Assembly: GCA_902609685.1 (NCBI GenBank)
Contig: CACLSR010000006.1
Location: forward strand, 1 to 49,745
Direction of reading: 5' to 3'
Source of the DNA: an uncultured Pelagibacteraceae bacterium
Lineage (GTDB): Bacteria > Pseudomonadota > Alphaproteobacteria > Pelagibacterales > Pelagibacteraceae
Length of the DNA stretch: 49,745 nt
In this document: positions 43,501-49,745 of the stretch, piece after piece
How positions within the stretch are numbered: the first letter of the stretch is position 1
Layout of the letters: the number at the start of each line of letters is the position of its first letter
Translations under genes and position numbers: made by a program
Notes under the pieces: generated by a model
The model's database searches: none
What the model was told of the DNA's origin: nothing
The model's input: the letters and a program-made list of their open reading frames with translations, nothing else

Positions 43501-43993
43501 TATCACCATATTTTTGTTTAAGTTTAGAGTATAGTTTTTCAATTTCTGTAAATTTTCCTTTATTGAATAATTGACCAACTAATCCATTTATTGTTCCTGA
43601 AAAAATAGCAACTCCCTCACTATTTTTTAACAATTCCTCAAAATTCAAATGTGGATCGGAGGTTCCATCATTATTCAGATATGATAATGAAGATAATTCA
43701 ATAATTCTTTTATATCCGATTTCATTCAATGCGAATAATGGTAATAAACCAATAGTATCATCTAATCTAAAATTGATCTGAGTACCAATAATTGGTTGAG
43801 TTCCAACTTTAGATATTTTTTCGGCAAATTCTAGTGCACCACATAAATTTGATGTATCACATAAAGCTAGAGATCTAATTTTCTTTTCCTTAGAAATTTC
43901 TTTTAAGTCATCAATTTTAATTGCTCCTTCACATATTGAAAATTGAGAGTGTATTTTTAAATGATTAAAGTTTTGAATTTGAGACTCAGCCAT
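40577..43993 (-). CDS. dnaE: DNA polymerase III alpha subunit
   Basis: Replicative polymerase of 1138 residues. Domains in order are PHP (about 10-250; HLKIHSQFSICEGAIKIDDL), the C-family polymerase core with GPGRGSGAGSLVAW and the catalytic aspartates in MPDFDIDFCEEKR, ATHAAGVVIAD, GLFQIESSGM, LYRPGPM, FNKSHAAAYAIISYQTAYLK, the helix-hairpin-helix and the OB fold (about 980-1070, AATLLKIQERKTAKGNPYA). Length matches DnaE1. It overlaps lolD by eight bases, the usual alphaproteobacterial arrangement. Confidence 0.98.
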   Translation of the reverse strand: MAESQIQNFNHLKIHSQFSICEGAIKIDDLKEISKEKKIRSLALCDTSNLCGALEFAEKISKVGTQPIIGTQINFRLDDTIGLLPLFALNEIGYKRIIELSSLSYLNNDGTSDPHLNFEELLKNSEGVAIFSGTINGLVGQLFNKGKFTEIEKLYSKLKQKYGDKFYIEIQRHGDQNEISFEKFNLSQSLKLEISIIATNEVFYSNKDMYEAHDALICIKNKTYVNEKNRIKYSNQHYLKENSEMSELFSDIPEALENNYNFPYRCNFRPHFSKPILPDISSDKGGNADKILKKNSLDGLKEKFKNIFKIQDKDLSQNEKFLFYKDRLDHELDIIIQMKYSSYFLIVSDYIIWAKKNDIPVGPGRGSGAGSLVAWCLLITDVDPIKFNLIFERFLNPDRISMPDFDIDFCEEKRDLVFEYLSEKYKDSVAHIITFGKLKARMVIRDVGRVLGLSYGFVDSISKMIPFDPSRPQNLTECIAGEPRLQKLIKDDPRVKKLTELSLKLEGLNRNVATHAAGVVIADRKLQEVVPLYKDASTDLLLPSTQFDMYSAEDAGLIKFDFLGLKTLTVINNTQKLIKKKEKDFNIESINYEDKKVFEMLSSGNTVGLFQIESSGMREALTHMKPNHIEDIIALVALYRPGPMSNIPTYNDCKHGKQEPDYLHPLLEDILKPTYGVIIYQEQVMQIAQKLSGFTAGQADILRRAMGKKKRSELEKQKQNFIAGAVKNGISKEVAAGIFLKIEPFAEYGFNKSHAAAYAIISYQTAYLKAYYPKEFIAASMTMDISNQNKLSEFYEELKRLNIEIIRPDINQCFADFRTENGKFYYALGGIKAVGYEAVSNIVQERTNNGKFKSIKDFLNRVNPKDINKLQLEGLVKAGAFDNLNINRQSLFNSIPNFITKSKNLFENKSANQIDLFGENVNEEDEITININDWKFEERLSKEFEAVGFFISDHPLNQFKDVFDDYNIYDYQKFNNQDDLKESNVAATLLKIQERKTAKGNPYAVLKLTDLSSVFELFIFSDTLELNREILKEGNSFILTLFKSSSDSENRFKRLNVQKIVSLKDLLSRPIQEVTFNLKSTKELDEISRYLPKPGNTLIKINISDYKNNFKFNLKNKRNIDRKTINILRNKEILAIIS

Positions 43994-44663
43994 TAATGGT
44001 CTTTATATTACCATCAACTATTTCCAATAAGCAATCCGACTTATTAGCAAAAAATCTATTATGAGTTGCAAATATTATTATTCTATCCCGCTTTATCTGT
44101 TTTTTTAAAAGCTCAAAAATTCCTTTTGCAGTCTCAATATCTAAACTTCCAGTTGGCTCGTCTGCAAGAATAATTTGTGGATTGTTTATCAAAGCTCTAG
44201 CAATAGATACCCTTTGTTTCTCACCCCCAGATAATTCTGAGGGGTAGTGATTTAATCTTTTTGCTAGACCAACTTTTTTGAGCATTATTTTTGATATATT
44301 TGAAGCGTCCTCTTTATTTTTACCACTTGCTAAACTAGCTAAGGTTAAGTTTTCTATTGCTGTGAAATCAGACAGAAGATTATCTTGTTGATAGATAATC
44401 CCGATTTTATTAGCTCTTAATAGATCATTTTTTTGAGAATTGTTTGGATCAACCTTTTTATTATCAATAATTATAGATCCTGAACTAGGTCGATCTATTA
44501 AGGACAATAAATTTAATAAAGTTGATTTACCTGAGCCTGAGGGTCCCATTAGAGAATAAATTTTTCCAGACTTAAATTTATATGAAATTTTTCTTAAAAC
44601 ATTTATTCTTTTTAAACTTAAAAAACTTTTATTAATGTTTGATAGCTGAATCAAATTACTCAT
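43986..44663 (-). CDS. lolD: Lipoprotein-releasing ABC transporter ATPase LolD
   Basis: ATPase that drives extraction of outer-membrane lipoproteins from the inner membrane. The 225 residues have Walker [11 protein letters not shown]-loop IYQQDNLLSDFTAIENL, signature LSGGEKQRVSIARAL, Walker B IILADEPTGSLD and the switch His in FATHNRFF. This is the MacB/LolD subfamily. It overlaps the partner permease gene by eight bases, which fixes the assignment over other MacB-like ATPases. Confidence 0.94.
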   Translation of the reverse strand: MSNLIQLSNINKSFLSLKRINVLRKISYKFKSGKIYSLMGPSGSGKSTLLNLLSLIDRPSSGSIIIDNKKVDPNNSQKNDLLRANKIGIIYQQDNLLSDFTAIENLTLASLASGKNKEDASNISKIMLKKVGLAKRLNHYPSELSGGEKQRVSIARALINNPQIILADEPTGSLDIETAKGIFELLKKQIKRDRIIIFATHNRFFANKSDCLLEIVDGNIKTING

Positions 44664-45888
44664 ATTTCAATGCTTTTATCGGATCTAGTTTGGCCGCCTT
44701 TACAGCTGGGAATATAGATACAATTATTGTTATAAAAATTGAACATAATGAAATAATAAAAATAGAAGATAGGTTTATTTCAGATGGCATTGTGCTTAGG
44801 AAATATATTTCCTCAGGAAATAAACTTATATTAAAAACATCGCTAAGGAATTTTCTAACATTTTCAACATACATAGAAAATGTAACTCCTAAAATTATTC
44901 CAAATAATGTAGCGGTTGTACCTATTATTACCCCAACTAAAAAAAATATCTTTATAATAGATTTATTTAATACACCAATAGATTTTAAAATAGCAATATC
45001 TCTAGTTTTGTTTTTTACCAATATCGTCAAACCTGAAATAATATTGAAAGCTGCAACAACAATTATAAGAGATAATATGATAAACATTACATTTCTTTCT
45101 ATCTTTAAAGCTGAGAATAAAGAGCTGTTAGTATCAGCCCAACTATAAACAAAATCATTAGGAAATATTTTTTGAACGATCTCTTTTTGGTTTTCAATCT
45201 TTTGAGGATCCTTTAAATAAACTTCCAGTTTTCTATCATTTTTTGAGAGATTCATAAATTCATCAAGAGTATCAATATTAATAAATGCTACATTATTATC
45301 GAAATCTGCCAAGCCACTTTCAAACAATGAAACAATAGTAAAAGATTTTTTCTTTGGGATACTACCAATTATTGTATCTACACCTGATGATGACATTATT
45401 GATACATCATCACCGAGCTTAAGATTTAATGTGAAACTTAACTCTTTACCTAAAGAAATATAGTTGCCTGTTAAATTACTTTTATTCCCTACAAATGTTT
45501 TATCTTTTATTATCTTTAGTTTAGGAAAATCTTCTCTTGAATAACCTCGCAAAACAATACCTTTAGAGGTATCTTTATTAATAATTATTGCTTCTCCTGA
45601 GTTGCTTAATATCATTTCACTCGCGATAAGATTGAGATTAGTATTCTTTACTTTATCAATTTGAATTTGGTTTTCATAAGTATCAACCGTTATATGAGCA
45701 TTAAAACCAACAATCTTATTTATTAATTCTGATCTAAATCCATTCATTACTGACATAACAATAATTAGGACTGCAACACCTAGGCTTATTCCAATAAATG
45801 AAAAGATAGATATAACATTTAAAAAGCCATCTTTTTTTCTAGCTTTTAAAAATCTAAGTGTAATTTCTTTTTCTAAAGTTGAAATCAA
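44656..45888 (-). CDS. lolC: Lipoprotein-releasing ABC transporter permease (LolC/LolE type)
   Basis: Inner-membrane permease of 410 residues with one N-terminal helix (about 20-43), a large periplasmic MacB-PCD domain, and three C-terminal helices. Signatures are LEKEITLRFLKARKKDGFLN, VISIFSFIGISLGVAVLIIVMSVMNGF and, near the end, VKNKTRDIAILKSIGV. Only one Lol permease gene is present, so it probably works as a homodimer, as in organisms with a single LolF-like protein. The start is a TTG (45888) overlapping the proS stop as TTGA. Confidence 0.92.
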   Translation of the reverse strand: MISTLEKEITLRFLKARKKDGFLNVISIFSFIGISLGVAVLIIVMSVMNGFRSELINKIVGFNAHITVDTYENQIQIDKVKNTNLNLIASEMILSNSGEAIIINKDTSKGIVLRGYSREDFPKLKIIKDKTFVGNKSNLTGNYISLGKELSFTLNLKLGDDVSIMSSSGVDTIIGSIPKKKSFTIVSLFESGLADFDNNVAFINIDTLDEFMNLSKNDRKLEVYLKDPQKIENQKEIVQKIFPNDFVYSWADTNSSLFSALKIERNVMFIILSLIIVVAAFNIISGLTILVKNKTRDIAILKSIGVLNKSIIKIFFLVGVIIGTTATLFGIILGVTFSMYVENVRKFLSDVFNISLFPEEIYFLSTMPSEINLSSIFIISLCSIFITIIVSIFPAVKAAKLDPIKALKYE

Positions 45889-47219
45889 TTGTGAGCTTTT
45901 TGTTTATTAATAATCTTAATAATTTCTTTTAAATTAATTTTTTGAGTTTCTTTGTTTATCTCTTTAAATTCAAATAAATCACCTTCAGTTTGTTTTCCAA
46001 TAATTATTTGATATGGAGCTCCAATTAAATTCATTTTTTTTATTTTTGAGGATAAGTTCTCATCAGTATCATCAATAATCGCTTCGATATTATTTTGATT
46101 TAACTCAAGACTTATTTTGATTGCTTTATCAAGTGCAGATGTATCATTTTTATTAATCATAGGAATTATTGCAATATCATATGGTGCAACAGAAATTGGC
46201 CATTTCATGATTTCATTTTTTTCGTCATATTTTGCCTCTATAATTGCTCCAACTAATCTTGAAACTCCTATCCCATAGGAACCCATTTTTACATAATCTT
46301 TTTTACCTCCAGGTAAATCGACTGCTGCTTCCATTGGTTTGGAATATTTGTCTCCAAAATAAAAAATATGACCCACCTCTATACCTTTTGTTTTCAATCT
46401 ATTTTTCTCTGAAACTTTTTCGTTAAACTCATCTTCTTTAAATTTATCATCAGTAACAGAGTAAAATTTTTCATATTGACTTCTCATTTCTAGTAGAGAT
46501 TTAACATCAAGTTTTGTTCCTTCAAAATTTAAGTCAAATATTCTTTTATCTGCATAAATTTTACTCTCTCCAGTTTCTGCTAGGATAATAAATTCATGAG
46601 AGAGATTTCCACCAATCGGGCCCGTGTCAGCTGCCATTGGAATTGCTGTTAGATCTAATCTTTTAAAAGTTTTTAAGTAAGATAAGAAAAATTTATTATA
46701 AGAAAATAAAGCATCTTCATCTGTAATGTCAAAAGAGTATGCGTCCTTCATATAGAATTCCCGACATCGCATAATTCCAAATCTTGGTCTGATTTCATCT
46801 CTAAATTTCCATTGAATATGATAAAGAAGTTGAGGTAATGATTTATATGATTTTAGAGAAGATCTAAAAATATCAGTTACTAATTCCTCGTTTGTTGGTC
46901 CGTAAAGCATTTCTCGATCTTGACGATCTTTTATTCTTAACATTTCCTCACCATAATCCTCATAACGTCCACTCTCTTTCCAAATCTCGCTAGATTGTAT
47001 TGTGGGCATTAGTATTTCTTGTGCACCTATTTTGTTTTGCTCTTCTCTGACAATTCTTTCAATTTTTTTCATTACTTTAAAACCAAGGGGCAACCAAGAG
47101 TATATGCCTGCTGAAGATTGTTTTATCATTCCAACTCTTAACATTAGCTGGTGAGACTTTATTTTCGCTTCTGAAGGGTTATTTTTTAAAATAGGAATAA
47201 AAGATTTAGAAATATGCAT
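45885..47219 (-). CDS. proS: Proline--tRNA ligase, short alphaproteobacterial type
   Basis: Class II aminoacyl-tRNA synthetase for proline, 444 residues. Motif 1 region RVGMIKQSSAGIYSWLPLG, motif 2 FRDEIRPRFGIMRCREFYMKDAYSFD and motif 3 GSYGIGVSRLVGAIIE are present, followed by the anticodon-binding domain. There is only a remnant between motifs 2 and 3 in place of the roughly 180-residue editing insertion of E. coli ProRS, as known for alphaproteobacterial enzymes. It lies one base after the DUF1467 gene. Confidence 0.96.
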   Translation of the reverse strand: MHISKSFIPILKNNPSEAKIKSHQLMLRVGMIKQSSAGIYSWLPLGFKVMKKIERIVREEQNKIGAQEILMPTIQSSEIWKESGRYEDYGEEMLRIKDRQDREMLYGPTNEELVTDIFRSSLKSYKSLPQLLYHIQWKFRDEIRPRFGIMRCREFYMKDAYSFDITDEDALFSYNKFFLSYLKTFKRLDLTAIPMAADTGPIGGNLSHEFIILAETGESKIYADKRIFDLNFEGTKLDVKSLLEMRSQYEKFYSVTDDKFKEDEFNEKVSEKNRLKTKGIEVGHIFYFGDKYSKPMEAAVDLPGGKKDYVKMGSYGIGVSRLVGAIIEAKYDEKNEIMKWPISVAPYDIAIIPMINKNDTSALDKAIKISLELNQNNIEAIIDDTDENLSSKIKKMNLIGAPYQIIIGKQTEGDLFEFKEINKETQKINLKEIIKIINKQKAHN

Positions 47220-47220
47220 G

Positions 47221-47466
47221 TTAAATGATTATATTTCTTAAATTTAAATATTCAAATTTCATTAATAAATAAATGGCTATGAATATAATTGTTGTTATTC
47301 CAGTACAATAAATGAATTTTTTTAACATTTTAGGATTTTCTGGTGAACCAGGATCTTCACCATCTACTTTAACTATTTTTTTCCTTTCAACATCTATTGG
47401 TAAAATTGCAAAAAAAACAATCCACCAGATAATAATGTAGATTATAGCTAAGCCAGTTGGACTCAT
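47221..47466 (-). CDS. DUF1467-family small membrane protein
   Basis: Predicted inner-membrane protein of 81 residues with two transmembrane helices (about 5-23 and 49-67) separated by a charged loop, VERKKIVKVDGEDPGSPENP, that matches the DUF1467 consensus. Function is unknown. In alphaproteobacteria it sits between rnj and proS, as here, sharing one base with the rnj stop and lying one base before proS. The conserved location suggests cotranscription rather than a proven functional link. Confidence 0.88.
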   Translation of the reverse strand: MSPTGLAIIYIIIWWIVFFAILPIDVERKKIVKVDGEDPGSPENPKMLKKFIYCTGITTIIFIAIYLLMKFEYLNLRNIII

Positions 47467-49124
47467 TAAATCCTTACTAAATTAATATTAGTATATGGTC
47501 TTTTTCCGGTTTTTTCTTTTGTAAATTTTCTACAAGCAATTTTAAGAGCGTCTATTAAATTACTTTCTTGCTGTCTGCTTCCAAGTTTAAAGGATCTTGT
47601 TGTTTTTTCAATCTCGTCTTCTAACCCATAAAGAAATTCATCTTTTTCATAAATGGGCAAACCTCTAAATGTTGTGACAGGGTTATTATGGATATTCCCT
47701 TTAGGTGTTATTAATATAGTGACTTCCAAATATCCATTGCTGCTTAAATTTTTTCTATCTTTGATTGATTGAGAATCCTCTTCTACACTAACATTTCCAT
47801 CTAAATACAATCTTCCGCTAGGAGCTTTGTCATATACTTCAGGTGCTTCACCAGGGTATAGCTTGACTATATCACCATTTTCAACTTGAACCGGATGAGG
47901 TACTTGCATTTCTTTAGCAAAATTTATGTGTTCTATCATGTGTCTGTGCTCTCCATGAACAGGGATTACACATTTTGGTTTTACCCATTGATACATATCT
48001 TTTAGATCCTCACGATTTGGATGTCCAGAGACGTGTATAAATTCTGTTTCTTCTGAGATAACCTCAATTCCATCTTTGACTAACTGATTGTGTAATTTAT
48101 AGAGTTTTTTTTCATTTCCTGGAATTATCTTTGATGAGAAGATTACTGCATCACCTTTTTCAATAAAAACATCAGGATGTGTGTAATTTGATATCCTCAT
48201 CATTGCGCCCATTGGTTCACCTTGGCTTCCTGTGCACAAATAAACTATTTTTTCTCTAGCAAAATTTTTAGCTTCTCTTGAATCAATTGGATCAATGGTA
48301 TTTTGTAGATATCCACATTGTCTAGCTGCCTTATAAATTCTATGCATAGATCTTCCAACTAGTGAAATTTGTCTTCCTGTTTGTTCAGCACAATAAAAGG
48401 CTGTCTCCATTCTAGCAACGTTTGAAGCAAAAGATGTCACAATAATTCTTTTTTTTAATCGACCCATTATATTTAACAAATTTTTTCTTACATCTAACTC
48501 TGAGCCTGATCTGCCAGCACTAAAAACATTTGTAGAGTCACAAATCATTGCTAATACACCTTCATCACCTATTTCTTTTAATCTTTTTGCATTTATTTCG
48601 TCACCTATTAGAGGATTTGGATCAACCTTCCAGTCACCGGTATGTAAAACAACACCTGCTGGAGTTTTAATTCTTAATCCATTAGGTTCTAAAATAGAAT
48701 GAGTTAAAGTAATGTACTCAATTTCATAATCTTCCAAAATCACCTTTCCATTTAACTCAACTATCTGTAAATCTTTTGTTATGTCGATGTGTTTTTCTTT
48801 AAATTTTTCTTTAATTAATACAGCAGTAAACGGAGTTGCGAAAATCTTACATTTTAATTTTGGCCATAAGTGTGCAATTGCTCCAATATGATCTTCATGT
48901 GCGTGTGTTAATATTATTCCTAATAAATTATCTTTTCTTTCAACAATAAATCCAGGATCTGGATATATAAGATCAATGCCTGGTATTGTATCATCAGCAA
49001 AAGTTACTCCAATATCTACCATTATCCATTTATGATTTCCAGGCTCACCATAGCCAAAAAGATTCATGTTCATTCCAATTTCACCTGAACCTCCTAGTGG
49101 ACAAAATAATAATTCTTTTTTCAT
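47466..49124 (-). CDS. rnj: Ribonuclease J
   Basis: Metallo-beta-lactamase-fold RNase with 5'-exonuclease and endonuclease activity, used in rRNA maturation and mRNA decay. The 552 residues include the zinc motif THAHEDHIGA (His74, His76, Asp78, His79), HTGDWKVDPNP, the beta-CASP segment VTSFASNVARM, CTGSQGEPMGAM, SGHPNREDL and VPVHGEHRHM. Length matches RNase J. It abuts coaX (TAAATG), the order frequent in alphaproteobacteria. Confidence 0.97.
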   Translation of the reverse strand: MKKELLFCPLGGSGEIGMNMNLFGYGEPGNHKWIMVDIGVTFADDTIPGIDLIYPDPGFIVERKDNLLGIILTHAHEDHIGAIAHLWPKLKCKIFATPFTAVLIKEKFKEKHIDITKDLQIVELNGKVILEDYEIEYITLTHSILEPNGLRIKTPAGVVLHTGDWKVDPNPLIGDEINAKRLKEIGDEGVLAMICDSTNVFSAGRSGSELDVRKNLLNIMGRLKKRIIVTSFASNVARMETAFYCAEQTGRQISLVGRSMHRIYKAARQCGYLQNTIDPIDSREAKNFAREKIVYLCTGSQGEPMGAMMRISNYTHPDVFIEKGDAVIFSSKIIPGNEKKLYKLHNQLVKDGIEVISEETEFIHVSGHPNREDLKDMYQWVKPKCVIPVHGEHRHMIEHINFAKEMQVPHPVQVENGDIVKLYPGEAPEVYDKAPSGRLYLDGNVSVEEDSQSIKDRKNLSSNGYLEVTILITPKGNIHNNPVTTFRGLPIYEKDEFLYGLEDEIEKTTRSFKLGSRQQESNLIDALKIACRKFTKEKTGKRPYTNINLVRI

Positions 49125-49745
49125 TTATTTAATTAACTTAGCAATTTTAATTAATCCTTTAATTGTGATATCTTTATTTTGTATTACATGAGTCCTTAAA
49201 GATTTTCTAAACAAATCAGAGTAACCACCAGTAATTACAAGTTTGAAAGATTTTCTAGTTTCTTTCTTAATCAAATTAATAATATTGTCAATTAGTCCTA
49301 TATAGCCCCAAAAAAAACCTGAACGCACTGCCGAAATTGTATTGTTGCCAACTATATTTCTTATCTTCTTTAAATTTATTTGGGGTATTAATGAGGCTTT
49401 GTCAGACAAAGTATCAAGCGATATTTTAACTCCAGGGGCTATTATGCCACCTCTATAATATTTTTTTTCAACTACATCAAATGTGGTGGCAGTACCAAAA
49501 TCCAAAATTATAAAATTATCTTTACCATTTTGTAAACTGATTGCATTAGCTAAACGATCTGAACCAGCCTGTTTATAATTAACTTTGATTTTAATTAATG
49601 AACTCAAATTAAGATTTTTAATCTCATAACATCTAATTTTAGTTTTTTTATGAAAATATTTTTTAATCAAATTAAAAGATTTTGGCACTACACTACAAAA
49701 AAGAATTTTCTCTACTTTTTTAATATCTTTAATCAAAAATTTAAT
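49125..49745 (-). CDS. coaX: Type III pantothenate kinase, C-terminal part (cut by right edge)
   Basis: Phosphorylates pantothenate in coenzyme A synthesis. About 206 residues are visible; the minus strand is still open at 49745, so the N-terminal 50 or so residues with the phosphate-binding DxGNT motif lie outside. A TTG at 49736 is open but is not a likely start. The actin-fold motifs QAGSDRLANA, FIILDFGTATTFDVVE and YRGGIIAPGVKIS, plus VITGGYSDLF near the end, identify CoaX rather than CoaA or CoaW. Neighbour rnj supports this. Confidence 0.93.
   Translation of the reverse strand: MKFLIKDIKKVEKILFCSVVPKSFNLIKKYFHKKTKIRCYEIKNLNLSSLIKIKVNYKQAGSDRLANAISLQNGKDNFIILDFGTATTFDVVEKKYYRGGIIAPGVKISLDTLSDKASLIPQINLKKIRNIVGNNTISAVRSGFFWGYIGLIDNIINLIKKETRKSFKLVITGGYSDLFRKSLRTHVIQNKDITIKGLIKIAKLIK

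Noticed and set aside
1..49745. CRISPR arrays, insertion sequences, prophage, toxin-antitoxin or secretion-system islands
   Set aside because: No direct-repeat arrays, transposase or integrase motifs, or composition breaks were seen. The RatA-like protein is the COQ10-family member next to lipA, not a toxin locus with an antitoxin partner.

Overview
The window looks like a core-genome segment of a streamlined marine alphaproteobacterium of the SAR11 / Pelagibacterales type. This is inferred from very low GC, a Lys/Asn/Ile-rich proteome, spacers of a few bases or overlapping genes almost everywhere, class-typical gene clusters (rpsB-tsf-frr-uppS-cdsA-dxr-bamA-skp-lpxD-fabZ-lpxA-lpxI-lpxB; coaX-rnj-DUF1467-proS-lolC-lolD-dnaE; ntrY-ntrX-trkA) and an aap/yhd amino-acid transporter. 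I could not run a search, so the assignment rests on protein motifs and gene order. No insertion sequence, prophage, CRISPR array or obvious horizontally acquired island is visible. No gene-free stretch reaches 300 bases; the longest gaps are about 120 to 165 bases and each is described.

Layout. 1-1311: N-terminal part of valS on the minus strand, running off the left edge. 1433-1632: tRNA-Cys and tRNA-Asn on the plus strand, converging on a small XRE-type regulator. 2171-6620: minus-strand aapJQMP operon for general L-amino-acid uptake, with a hairpin between aapJ and aapQ and two inverted repeats in the aapJ leader. 6786-6862: tRNA-Arg. 6891-12821: minus-strand ntrY-ntrX-trkA-trkH, pairing a sensor kinase and its regulator with potassium uptake. 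12848-14911: plus-strand ispDF-pgpA-pncC. 14888-21339: minus-strand tpiA-secG-pyrG-kdsA-eno-ftsB-lipA-COQ10-family, in transcription order. 21394-28807: plus-strand ppiD-like-trpE-trpG-trpD-trpC-lexA-gltX. 28784-40445: minus-strand rpsB-tsf-frr-uppS-cdsA-dxr-bamA-skp-fabZ-lpxD-lpxA-lpxI-lpxB, linking translation to envelope biogenesis. 40577-49745: minus-strand coaX (cut by the right edge)-rnj-DUF1467-proS-lolC-lolD-dnaE.

How the genes work together. The long minus-strand runs combine isoprenoid supply (Dxr, UppS, and IspDF nearby), phospholipid synthesis (CdsA, PgpA), lipid A synthesis (LpxD, FabZ, LpxA, LpxI, LpxB, KdsA), outer-membrane assembly (BamA, Skp, LolCD) and translation factors. 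Two enzymes or proteases often found inside these clusters in other alphaproteobacteria, pyrH between tsf and frr and rseP between dxr and bamA, are absent here.

The window is an ordinary housekeeping region and I see no new multi-gene system. The most interesting signals are regulatory or protein-level: a four-half-site SOS operator ladder directly before lexA; a candidate pseudoknotted leader before rpsB that would cover the ribosome-binding site; an NtrX whose sigma-54-contact loop and Walker B glutamate are gone; and a structured aapJ leader with an intra-operon hairpin.
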